Source: Spongilla lacustris (lineage: Eukaryota; Porifera; Demospongiae; Spongillida; Spongillidae). From it: a DNA stretch of 64,000 bases. Both the position numbers and the translations under genes were made by a program. The DNA lies in assembly GCA_949361645.1 (NCBI GenBank), contig OX442426.1, forward strand, positions 2,600,673 through 2,664,672. Reading direction: 5' to 3'. Under the pieces are notes generated by a model, which saw only the letters and a program-made list of their open reading frames with translations, did not search any database and was not told the DNA's origin. Position 1 is the first letter of the stretch, and every line of letters starts with the position of its first letter. This document shows, one piece after another, positions 1-34,027 of the stretch.

Positions 1-23194
<23,194 letters not shown>

Positions 23195-24303
23195 AAGTAC
23201 CTACATGTTTATCTTACACTGATTTAAGGAAACACAGACATATAGTTAGTTAGCCATGCATTAATATTTTGTAATGTTTATGTTAATCCAAATGCTGTAA
23301 CTGCTTTTTAAATTATGCTCCTGATGAATGGGAGAGAGGTGGATAAAATCATCAGACTACATTGATATTCTGGATTCCCACTCTTGTTGAAATCTAAAGT
23401 AACTCTGAAAATGATCACTCAGATTGAGCTCATTTCTTCACATTGAAGTATTCTTTTGAACAGATCTACATAAGTAAATATAATACAAAAGCTGCATACC
23501 ACAGTTATAGCCTACCCATGCTACATTTTAAAAATTTAATATGATTATTTTTAAAAATAATAACAGAGTTTTTACATGTATAAATTCAAACCAAATAAAT
23601 AAGTAAATAAACAAACACGGAGACACTACGATTCTACACTCTAGATCTTCGGAGAATGGCTCTAGCATTTGCTCTAATTAAGCAAAATGCTTAAGTTGGA
23701 GAACAGGTCGAAAGAAGCCTGTGACTTTGGCAGGGACTTGTGGATTGCAAGCCAAGCGCTCTCCATGTCCATTTACATGTTTACGGTGCCTCGATCTCAT
23801 AGGATCATTTTCATGTTTAAAATCATATAGATTGATCAATGCTTACTTTTTACATGTACAGTAAAAAAACTGCATGCATATACTTGAGTAAGAGTTTTTA
23901 TAAATGTCCTATTTTTTCTTTAGAGTGCATTGTGCCGATATTGTAGTTTATTGCCGTATTGGATGGAGAAGACTTTGCCTCTTGCATGGTTGCATTATGA
24001 TTCATATTGCACAGAGACAAGCAAAAGAACATCGATTCCGCTATCACAGAACAAGTAATCACTATAGAATCACGTCGAGTAGATTGTAAAACCTTCTGCA
24101 CTGACCGAAAATGCCACAGAAAGCTTGTGTTCAAGACATGCAAGACAAAATCGCGGGTCCGTTACACGAGGCACGCGCACGCTGAACTTCAGAAGCCATC
24201 TTTTAGAATCGCCGTTTCTTTTTGCTTAGCATCAGTACAGAAGCTATGTTGCTTTTTATTTTATATAAAGACTACAATTGTAAAGACAAAACCTCAGGCG
24301 TCC
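23195..24303. other. 3' flank of the Roc-COR gene
   Basis: Untranslated or intergenic AT-rich sequence. About 23645-23700 on the minus strand reads RANARAILRR, like the extreme LINE 3' end, but it is too short to be firm. Confidence 0.4.
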
Positions 24304-25295
24304 CTTGCTTAACCTTTAATCTATTTTCATTCTTAATTCAGGATGGAAATCCTGAATTAAGGATGACCTTACGCCGCTCGTATCGATATAAATTCGAACG
24401 GTATTGATGATTTTTTTTTTTTTGGCTATTTAGCTTCAGTAGGCTTTCATCTAAACAGCGCTATACATTTTAGTCACTCAAATCTTTATTTCTTTTAGAA
24501 AAAACAATGTTTAGGCTTAGTTTACTTTTTCGTTCGCAAATAATGCCGCGGTTACCATCGAAGTCGGGTATAAGGTTGAGGAAAGAGCAGGGAGCTTAAT
24601 TTCAAGATAGAAACTGTTACTAAGATCTGTAAGGAGAGCCATATAAGCAAATTAAACAATATTGGACACAGGAGGTACGAGCATCGAATTAACTCAAGGC
24701 GGACTAAGCGAAGCGAGTCAAAGCGGGTGGTACGATGGTTAGCCACTGCAAAATAAAAATAAAAAAGCATTTCTGTCGTTGAGAGCGATGCAAAAATGCC
24801 TGGCATTGGTAGAAATGCTGTCACCAGTATTGTTGGGACATAAAAAGAAGGGGCGGATGCTCGGACAGTGGGACAGTGATAATAAATTACCCTTTTCTAT
24901 TATTTTGTGTACAAGTTTGATAAAAATACAACTTCTACCAAGAGTCTGGAGGTGCTACCACCAATAAGTAGTGAAAAGGAGTAAAATTGATATGTTCAAT
25001 GCTCTTTGTAAGCATTACAAACTATAAATTGCTAATCATTTAATTTATGTACGCGGGAGCAACGAACGTGCTTATGCATCCTTGCATTGAAGTTTGGGCA
25101 GCTTTCTAGATGATAAAAATTATTCCATGCTATAGAATGTGTGCACCATTGTTGAAACAAACAGCTTTTTATGTTTTAATGATTTTAATTTTCACTGCAA
25201 TGGTTGTTATAAACGGCAGAACTCACCATCCTGAATTCAGGATTTTACCGATCCTGAATTCAGGATCGTTTCACGCCGATGGAAGGTTAAGCAAG
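24304..25295. mobile_element. Approximately 1-kb TIR element with internal palindromes
   Basis: A 13-bp exact terminal inverted repeat CTTGCTTAACCTT (24304-24316 and reversed at 25283-25295). Just inside each end are hairpins of the TCCTGAATT/AATTCAGGA type: 24333-24360, a 16-bp palindrome at 25228-25243 and a 20-bp perfect palindrome at 25249-25268. No transposase. No target duplication was recognised, so boundaries are tentative. Confidence 0.55.
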
Positions 25296-25907
25296 TAAGC
25301 ACCACGCGTGCTTACGTTTGAATGATTGATCAATCTATGGCTAATAACTATACGATTATTAATTACAATTAATGTGCAATGCAATGCGGATCGATTCGGT
25401 TAGCCTTGCTAGTGTGGAAGCGCCTTTAGGAATCATTCTCTTTTGTTCGGAATTTCCTATTAGTGAATGTTAAAATTATTCATTACGGGTCTGAAAGGGG
25501 GGGTTACAACCCCCCCCAACACCCCCCCCCCCCCCCCCCCCCCCCGGATTCGCCACTGATGTTGGAAACCCCCACTTTGAAATCCTGAATACGCGCCAGG
25601 CCTGACGATTTATAACCTTCTGGTGAAGCGTGGCAAGCTATCATTATTCTCTCCTGCTCTCGATCACACGCTAGCTTCCACTTTCATATCTTGGAACAAT
25701 TTTTTAATAAAGAGCGCCATTGTCAACCTTGCAATTTCCACGCGCTTTCGTCTAAAAAAGCGTTTCTAATCCAACTGGCCTGGATACCTTAAAGGGAACC
25801 TCCACGTACGCGTGCACACATCAGTTTATACACGCATGAGGCAGAGCGGTTACGAGGATTCGAAGGCTAAATGTTTGGTTGAACTTTTATTGCAAACGTG
25901 AAAACGT
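25296..25907. other. Intergenic, C-rich element end at 25490-25556
   Basis: A G8/C8 hairpin followed by a C24 tract (25522-25545) and GGATTCGCCACTG resembles a small DNA-element end. No gene. Confidence 0.35.
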
Positions 25908-26082
25908 GGGGGGGGGGGGGGGGGGGACAGTTGTGCCTAGGAATAAAATGTCCGGCATGGGGGGGCAATATTTCTTAGAGGGGGATATTCATTCCTAGGC
26001 ACCAATGTCCGGGGAGACTATCGTGCCTAGGAATGAATGTCCGGGGGGACACTTTTTACAGGGGGACAACCATGCCTCTGAC
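25908..26082. repeat. G-rich repeat with CCTAGGAATGAATGTCCGG motif
   Basis: Begins with a G19 run (25908-25926). The motif TGCCTAGGAATGAATGTCC occurs directly at about 25935 and 26020, and inverted at about 25990 (ATTCATTCCTAGGCA), between G-runs. An unclassified repeat. Confidence 0.55.
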
Positions 26083-26402
26083 ACCGGTATAAGCTTCATC
26101 GATCTAAACAGCTAGATCAGGCTATATTTCTCTCGTCCCAGAAAGAATAAAGTATCGTATGAGCAGCCTACGATTATTCTAGACCCTAAATGATTGGACC
26201 AATATTGAGACGGCGCTGCATGTATCACGATTCAGCCATATTGAGACGCTAGTACATGTATCAGCCGGTGAGTTTCATGATCAGCCAGCGACGCGTACGC
26301 TTGCACATGTGTCACGAAAAGGGTGTTAATGTTGCCAATTGGTGTCATGAAGGAGCATTGGTACACTTTTATCGAGGCCCGTCGCGTTCAACAAGTCATT
26401 AA

Positions 26403-26762
26403 TTTCTGGCCCATGATAAAGCCCAGCTGGATATGGCTACAATTCTCTTACAGCAGGAAGCAGCTAGGGCGTTGATTGAGAAAGAACAAGAACAGCCCCC
26501 AGTCGTCCAGGTGTGGGAGACCGCCTATAAGAATGCTAAAGGTGAAGGGAGGGAGCCCCTGGCCTAGCTTATTGGCCTAGCCTCTAATGCCTTACATGTT
26601 CAACCAGATCTACTGGTAAGGAGAACAACCAAAAAAGAAGAAAAAGAAGGGAGTGACGGTCAGGAGGGGGCTAATTATTTTCAAGGTGATGCCCATGTTC
26701 AATTGATCGAAGCTATCAAATGTGCTGAGGAATTGAAGACACTTAGGATGAATGACCAGTGA
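26403..26762 (+). pseudogene. Unidentified coding remnant with one internal stop
   Basis: A frame of about 119 codons is interrupted once by TAG: DMATILLQQEAARALIEKEQ, VVQVWETAYKNAKGEGREPL, stop, LIGLASNALHVQPDLLVRRT, then a Lys/Glu-rich part and VQLIEAIKCAEELKTLRMND. The composition looks protein-like rather than random. I do not recognise the family. Downstream frames to about 27100 are broken. It could be a decayed transposon gene. Confidence 0.35.
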
Positions 26763-28619
26763 GGTTGTACCTCAGGAATGGGAAGGAGTATGGCCATCTC
26801 AGAATTGCATTGCCATGAAGTATAAGGTGGCTAGGTCTGTGCTACTGGTGTGTTCTAGGGAAGGATATTGAGCATCAGTAAAATCGTGGAGTATGCTACC
26901 AACATGATGACCATGGCTTTGGCCTCAATATGAAGAACATAATGATGTGGCTGAATGCAGGGGTTCAAGGCCACATACAAAAGGCTGGCTGGTCTTTTCT
27001 GCAGTTATCCAGAGCTTGCCAAAAATTTAAAGGGCTGGAGGGATGAATGCTAATAAATATTTTACCATACTTGAGAAGGATGCTTGACTGCAGATGACCT
27101 AATAATAGATGAGCAGCACATGGTTGTCACTCTTCTAGGGTCCCAGGGCTTTTTATATATTACCTGCCAGTTTCAACTTATAGAGACCAGCATTATCACA
27201 AAGAGTATCTTGAGTCAGTTCATTAAAGTCCCAAAAGTTAAATAAACAAGAGTAGAGTCATGTATACATGTCACTAGGAAGCGAAGCTCAGGATTTTTTT
27301 CAAAGGGAAGTGATCTCCAGTATGCTTATTCCCTTCTTAAAGGATGTCATGGAGAAGCAGCCAGGGCACCAGTGGCTTGCCAAGACTTTAACTACCCCTA
27401 CCAGTATGTAGACTGTGGAGGCTAGCTAGCTCCTATATAGATATGTCACTTAAAACCTGCATGATGTGTAGCCCCCTCCCACCAATAGTTCTAACTAGCA
27501 ATGTGTTACAACCCATCAATTGAAAATATGGCTGGAAGGTTAGTAATAGTTGTGTGCGTGTGCTTGCGTATGTATACATCCGCATGCATCTGCATCTGCA
27601 GCCGGCTAAGTATCGATCTTTGGTTGAGCTAGTAAGCGAGAAAAAAAAACAGTTCATGTTAAAAAATTCTAACCATAGGCCCTTAAATTAAATTGAGGTA
27701 CGTTTGCCATCTAGAGTCTTATTAGGTCACACACACCCGACCCCCCCAGGCCCTGATCCCTAAGGGGTCCAAAACGGACCAACAATACCAGATGCAGACA
27801 AAATAATAGTTTACGAGTGTCATTCAATGAATTTGGAAATGGGTTTCAAAAGAAATCATATCAAAATTCGGTGTGTGGAGAGGGCTGTGATTTCTGAAAG
27901 TAAATGTGGTTCTTAAATGGATTTTTACCCTTACCTTTGCAAAGATACTTTGCTTTTGATAGTTAGTAATGCATTCAGGTTTATTCCTTCCATGCATCAA
28001 ATGCTGGCTAACTCAGCTGCATTGATTAATGCCAATTGCAATGAGTCAACAGGCCTTCATGTATTTTCTGAAGAGTGCACAGTAATATGAAAGTCTGTAG
28101 AGAGCTTGGCAACAAAACTTCAGAGTACCAATCTATCACATGTATGTTTTGACAAGGCTGTAGATTAAGTCAGATCCTATTATAAGGTGTCACCGTCAAG
28201 TTGTGAAATATTCATTCTGTGGAGAAGAACGTTCCTGTCCAAGAAGCAACTTACTCACAGTATATGTATAGAGTAGTTGCCTTTCATTTGAGGATCACCT
28301 TTTATTTAAACTGATAACAATATAATTATGATGCATGAACTGTTCTGTATACTTTACCAATTTCAGATTGATGAAAATTTGATCAAAATGTACTGGGATT
28401 TGTATGCATTTGTGTTGTTGTATACTACTTTTCAAAGTGGGTAGAAGCAAATTAATATTATAAAGGCTCTGAAGGCCAAGACTGTACATGAAGTGGCAGT
28501 TTTCATCCGGGCTGACTTTAGACTGTCGTGGGCCCTGGGCAACTAGCCTTTGTGGGCCCCATGAATCACCAGTACAATCAGTATAACTCATTAATTATAA
28601 GAACCTATAAAGAGCATTG
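26763..28619. other. Intergenic, no supported gene
   Basis: Probably old transposon sequence. Frames are short and broken, and I recognise no domain. Confidence 0.35.
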
Positions 28620-28900
28620 ATAAAGCTCAAAAAAGGCAAAAGAATGATATCCTTATGAAAGAAGGCACCAAATTAAGCCAGAATTCAGTATTGGTGAAAA
28701 AGTCTTAAGGTGAGCATGCAGATAGGAAAGGTGGTAAAGGATGGTTGCGCTATGATGGTCCTTATTTTATTGATAAGTTAAAAGGTCCTGCCTATCAAGT
28801 GAAAACTATGGATGGCAAAAACAGAATGGTTGCAGTTTCAAGAGGGTTTCAGATAAACAGGAAAGTGAAGCACACAAAAATGATGATAAAGATGTTCAGT
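28620..28900 (+). pseudogene. Retrotransposon integrase C-terminal domain remnant
   Basis: Frames carry QKRQKNDILMKEG, then FSIGEKVL in a shifted frame, then RKGGKGWLRYDGPYFIDKL and YQVKTMDGKNRMVAVSRGF. This is the linker and GPY-type tail of retroelement integrases (…GE-x-VLV…RKGGK…GPY-x-I…Y-x-L-x-x-x-G). It has one stop and one frameshift. The upstream catalytic core is not recognisable. It leads directly into an OTU-like domain. Confidence 0.7.
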
Positions 28901-29058
28901 TTGTGCATGAACTCACTCCTGCATGGAACTGGTATTGTCCTACAACACCTGCTTGGAGGATACAAAAGTGCAAACAATTTTCACTGCATGCCAACTCTAT
29001 ATTCTAACTCTGAACGTCTCAAGAAAGGAGCACCTTTGAAAGTTGATATACATGTATA

Positions 29059-29448
29059 ATAGAAGGTGATGGAAACTGCTTGTTCAGGGCAATAAGCTAC
29101 GAGGTTACATTGTCTCAAGATCATTATGGGATTTTTTTCGTATGTCTGCATGTGGTATATTTAAAATGATATATGCATCAATCTGAGTTTGAATCAAGGC
29201 ATCTAATCAACATGAATGTTTCTGTCTACCTAATCACAACTCAAATGGAAATATCTGGAATGTGGGGAACTGAAATTGAAGTAATTGCACTGGCAACTCT
29301 ATTGAAGACTTCAATTGCCATTTATTACCATCCTCCTCGTGCAAAAGTACTTCTCTGGTATCACTATTTTCCTTTGTGCTCTGATGCTGACACATCAGTA
29401 TGTATTTATTTGCACAATACTGGAAACCATTTTAACCGTGTTAATTAA
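29059..29448 (+). pseudogene. OTU cysteine protease-like domain, one in-frame stop
   Basis: Frame 1 reads IEGDGNCLFRAISYEVT, containing the D-G-N-C motif of OTU deubiquitinases. After one TGA it continues SGMWGTEIEVIALATLL and closes with CIYLHNTGNHFNRV, which holds the catalytic-His position (H-[YF]-x-x-V). The order and spacing fit a complete OTU fold of about 125 residues. OTU domains are known as accessory domains in some retroelements. The integrase tail just upstream suggests this is one, not a host deubiquitinase. Confidence 0.75.
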
Positions 29449-30589
29449 GTCACAAGTGGTTTGTAATTTTCCTTTCATGCAATCAGTATGTACCACATCA
29501 TGTTTTTAGTAGTGCATTATACTTGTTCAGCACTGCATGAATTAAATTATATCTCTTCAGCACAATCTGTTTCCTAATTGATTTTGGTATTGTGTGTGTA
29601 ATATGTAGAAAGAGTAGAGTCCTCCTTAACTGCAGGTAGAGTCCATTCTACCTGGTCTAGTCTTGTGTTCAGGTATGGTGTACTAGAGTACAGGATGCCT
29701 GCAGGTAAAGAGTACTCTAGAGTACACCTTACCGGAAGAGTCCATCCTACCTCCTACACCGGCCTGGCAAGCCAAATTATTGCATGGAAATTATAGTATA
29801 AAAATGTCAATCAATTATTACATAATGGTACGATATCGATGCCATACCATCTGCTCGTGGCTCAAACCTGTGGGAATATAATCCCGAGTACACTGTGAGA
29901 TTCACGCCTTTGCGAAATACATCCGCTGTCTGGTCTCCATCAAAGGTCCATACATCAAAGAAGAAAGGGTACGCGGATAAAGCTTGTGCATGATTACGGC
30001 CGCAAGCCGTTCTCAAGGGAACGCTTCACTCTATTAAGACACAATGACAATGAACGGCATCATTCACAAGGTCAGCAGATTCTTGCAAACAAGAAAAGAC
30101 CATTTTAACATCTTAGAAATCGCAGCTCGAGCAGCTGCATTTTACATGGCAAATCCCGCGTTTAAAGTTAAGCATGACGAAGCCATGAAACTCTTGGCAC
30201 ATGCATGGTATGAAACTTTGCTCACATCAGTTCTTGCTGACATCGTTCTTTGACGATTGGGTTCTATTATGCGTTATGTAAAGTTGGAATCGCTGCTCTA
30301 TCCGCGATATAGCAGGCAGACAGGCTGAGGCAAGCCCTCTTTGTTCTGTTGTTCAGCGCTCTGTGTAATGCGCGTATTACAGTGCTTTAAAAGTAGGGGT
30401 CATGATGAAATTTTTGAATTAGGATAAATTAATGATAACTTTGTATTGGCATCATGTTGCACAATAACAGTTTATAACCATTAAAACCTTTTTTTTAAAA
30501 TTATAGTAACATAATATTACAAGTTAAACAGGATACATAATACACATATACATTACAAACAAAAGGACTAATATTACAAGAAGTTCTAT
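29449..30589. other. Intergenic; small unidentified ORF at 30044-30253
   Basis: 30044-30253 (+) could encode 69 residues (ILEIAARAAAFYMANPAFKV inside), but no family, splice signal or upstream context supports it. 29640-29772 holds a repeat also found at 33050-33178. Confidence 0.3.
29640..29772 (+). repeat. Dispersed repeat, copy 1
   Basis: Contains GGTAAAGAGTACTCTAGAGT and ends CTACACCGGCCTG. A diverged direct copy is at 33050-33178 with the same ending TTACACCGGCCTG. Confidence 0.5.
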
Positions 30590-30775
30590 GGATCTTCCAT
30601 AGATGATCCTGCTCGAGACAGGAGTGCCCGTGCATTGGCTCGTATCAAAGTCAGGCTAAGCCTGCCATACAATAGACAGGTAGCTTGGGACTTGGAGCAA
30701 TTTCCCCTGGTGGCTAGGCGAGAGGCAAGGCGTGATAACATTTGCATGGCTTCTGCACCCCAGCACCCATAAGTT
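30590..30775 (-). mobile_element. LINE 3' end, minus strand
   Basis: Minus-strand frame: GCWGAEAMQMLSRLASRLAT, then YGRLSLTLIRANARALLSR. This is the same terminal peptide as the other LINE copies. A shorter piece of the same end is at about 44045-44115. Confidence 0.75.
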
Positions 30776-33049
30776 TAAAAATATTTTTTTTTTAATAATC
30801 AAACCCACAAATTCAAGATTCATAATAATGCAAAATCCTCATCTGTATGTGGTAATCTGCATAAATCCACTCCAATTTGATACCAGGGATAGGGATTGGA
30901 TGCAGTTTAGTTGCAACATTATCAAAACGTGTGTTTCCACGTTGGCATTGTGTACATGTTTTGACAAACTGTCTTGCATCGATATTCATTCTTGGCCACT
31001 ATGCACATATAGGCATCCACCAACTTTTGAATCGTTTTATCACGACCAACATCACCCCACCCCACATAGATTTGGATTGGATTGTTTCCCCTGCACCTTC
31101 GTGAACAGATTTTATAATAAATTAGTACCATGCATGTTCCTCGCCTCTATACATCCTTTACTACTCTCAAGTAGGCAGGAGCTCCATCTTTTCCCCTTCA
31201 TCTTAATTAACCTCCGGATACAAGATGCCTTTCAGTAGAATGTACTTACTGCGTGGACACTTTTCTTAGGTTGGATTTCATGTATGGTCTACTTTTCATT
31301 TTCTCTGGGTAACAGCCGCTTGATAAATACACTTCAATTGTGTTGTAATCGGTTTCGTCAGCGCCATTACTTGTGGTGTCAGCATCTTCTACGCCTTTCA
31401 CTCATCCATTTATCATATTATCTACCGTTTCATTCCCTTCTCAATTGCCTGTATCTGCCATTTAGAAATATTTCTATAGCACCACGTAATTGAGATGCTC
31501 TTTGCAGGTTGCGATCAGAGTTAACTGCATGATTGATAATTATACCGATTCCAATTACAGAGTCCATCCTACCTAGGTTAGGTAGTTCAAAGCACCCCAG
31601 AAATGTACGCAAAAATTTAAGACCACGTATAGGGTACAATTTTTGGCACGGGATTTTCATTTTGTCAAGAGATCCTTAGGAAAGAAGCTAATTGGCACGC
31701 TAAGCATGCTTGTGTGTGTGGATTTTGTCAACATTTGGGTATATTTTTAAATAGCATACAAGTGGGGGGATCGTGTACTGGGCAACGTACGTAGCTAAAA
31801 AAAACGGACCAATTCCATCGAATGAATACGCACCTTATGATATCCGTCCAATAACAATTAACGCGCCTATTATCCATACTCATTTAAAAAAAAACTGTAG
31901 AGTTTATAATGACAGGTACACGTGTAAAATTCTAGTATTGGCACAAGGTGTTTTCCACATGGCGCCTAATCCCCTATTCAATAACCACCATTTTCTCCGG
32001 TAGATTGATATGTATTGCTGCACGGAGCGTTGTTTTGAAGTACCAAAAATTACATACATACGATATCAGAGAAAAGTTTTCACTTACATGTTCTTACAAT
32101 TCCATGAAGACATTCAAGGACTTGGTTGTATTTGTGGAACCTTATCAGGCATTAATGATGATAACATTCTTCAAGTGCATGTACCATTTATATATATGAA
32201 AAGGATTGTTCTACTTTCCCGGGCACCACTACATAAAAACGTCAAATATGTTGCCAGGGCAAGCAATACGCCGCTGGAAGTAAATACTATAGTGTCATTA
32301 AATAAAATATTGGAAGTAATTGTGCTGATTCAGCCAGGCCATTCCATATTGTACTAAATATCAGTTAAGCATTATTATCATCACTGACCCCCAGCAGATG
32401 AGAGCTCTTTCCAAGAAAGTTTAATGTCACCTCAATACAATATATATATAAAAAAGAAAAAACCAGCACAATCTCAGGCCCAATATCTTTTAAGGAAAAG
32501 TTTAAAGGAGATGAAAGTCCAAAGTAGCAAGTTTAAAAAATACATTTCTGTTCTGGAAGCCACCAGTGTTGGACGAACTTGTTTCTGATGCTAAGTGACT
32601 GAATTCCAGATGATGAAGAGGTGATCTTGCATGAGTTTTGTTACCACTTTTGACTTATCATATTTGCTGACACGTATATACATGTAGAACTGCTCTAATC
32701 CTATTTGTCATGCAAATAAATTTTTTAATTGTATGCACATTAGTAAGCAAAATCCGTTTTTGTTAGATACCAAAGTGGTCAGAAAGTTAAGTTATGAATA
32801 TATTTTAACTTTACCGCATTACATCGTTTGAAACCATAACCGTGCCAATTTTATGTTTACTGCACCCATGCATTGTAATGTATTGACTACCGCGTCCTTT
32901 TTTCCGGTTACAAAACGTTAATTATTGTTCGTAATATGAACGATATCTACACATATATGTACCATTATAATGTATTTTCCACGCTCTTTCCAGCGATGCT
33001 AATTTTATAAATTTCTAAAATTCGTGTAAATAACCTACATGTATCTAGG
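30776..33049. other. Intergenic, no supported gene
   Basis: Several frames of 60-170 codons occur here, but they lack domains, good codon bias or splice signals. I do not call any. Confidence 0.35.
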
Positions 33050-33178
33050 TAGCGCGGAGGAATTGTAGATATTATCTTACCTCCGGGCGTGGTGCACTCT
33101 AGAGTTCGCGCTGCATAGGTAAAGTATAATCTAGATTCCACTATACCTAGAGTACATTGTATCTATTACACCGGCCTG
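33050..33178 (+). repeat. Dispersed repeat, copy 2
   Basis: Diverged direct copy of 29640-29772, with GGTAAAGTATAATCTAGATT and the shared end TTACACCGGCCTG. Confidence 0.5.
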
Positions 33179-33179
33179 T

Positions 33180-33590
33180 CAGGCTGGACCCCTGCACCAG
33201 ACACTTGTGCAGTGACACACCACACAGCTGTGGAGTTAACATCACAGCATTGAGACAGCTGTGGAGTGAATATCAAAAGACAGACAACTGGACCATAGCA
33301 TCACAGCAGGCACCTGTGCATGCAGTACTACTGAACAGCAAAGCAGGTGGCTGTGGAGTAAACATCCTCAGCACTGAGACAACTGTGGAGAGTTAATATC
33401 ACAGCTAACAGAAAAATGGTCCCTATGGCAGATAGCTGTGGAGCAGGCAGCCAAGTAAAGGATCGACACTACAGAAGACAGCTATACAGTGGACAGTGGA
33501 CCCTAAGGCAAACAGCCTAGCCAACAGCTATAGGGTGCAGACAGATGAGCACCTGCAGCAGACATATGTGGAGAGGGCCCTAAGGTAGAG
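33180..33590. repeat. Degenerate CAGCTGTGGAGT-type repeat
   Basis: Irregular copies of AGCTGTGGAGTNAACATCACAGCA and TGTGCAG over about 400 bp. Strand-asymmetric (A/G/C-rich, T-poor). Not coding. Confidence 0.5.
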
Positions 33591-33800
33591 AGCAATACAT
33601 GGGCATATAGCATAGAATTCCATTATCTATTATTATAGTAGCAATTCTGCTAGACCAAGCAACGTACGCGCTCGCTCCCTTGCCTTAATCTACCTGAGAG
33701 GCCTGTATAGGAATCTATAAGAGTCGAATAGATTGCAAGGAAAACACTAAGCCATATATTATATATTGAACACTCCTGGCAGAGAAAAAAAAATAGGGGA

Positions 33801-34027
33801 ACAAGTAAATCAAAAACTTCTCTATTGAGAAAGTGATTGGTGGGATGTAGGATTGGTGGTGCAAAAAGCATGCAAGGAAACAAGGTACAGTATGTTAAAG
33901 TGAGGTTTGGTAGGATCCTACAACTATATCCTACTGTCCTACTGTACCTTGTTTCCTTGCTTTTTGCACCACCAATCCTTCATCCCACCAATCACTTTCT
34001 CGATAGAGAAGTTTTTGATTTACTTGT
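33801..34027. repeat. Long inverted repeat (hairpin)
   Basis: The left arm (33801-33892) and right arm (33940-34027) are reverse complements with few mismatches, separated by a loop of about 47 bp that itself contains AGGATCCT. Outer ends are ACAAGTAAATCAAAAACTTC and its complement. It could be a foldback MITE or the template of a hairpin RNA. Confidence 0.92.

Noticed and set aside
30732..31238. 168-codon open frame
   Set aside because: No domain, starts in LINE-flanking sequence, composition is random-like and no splice signals support it.
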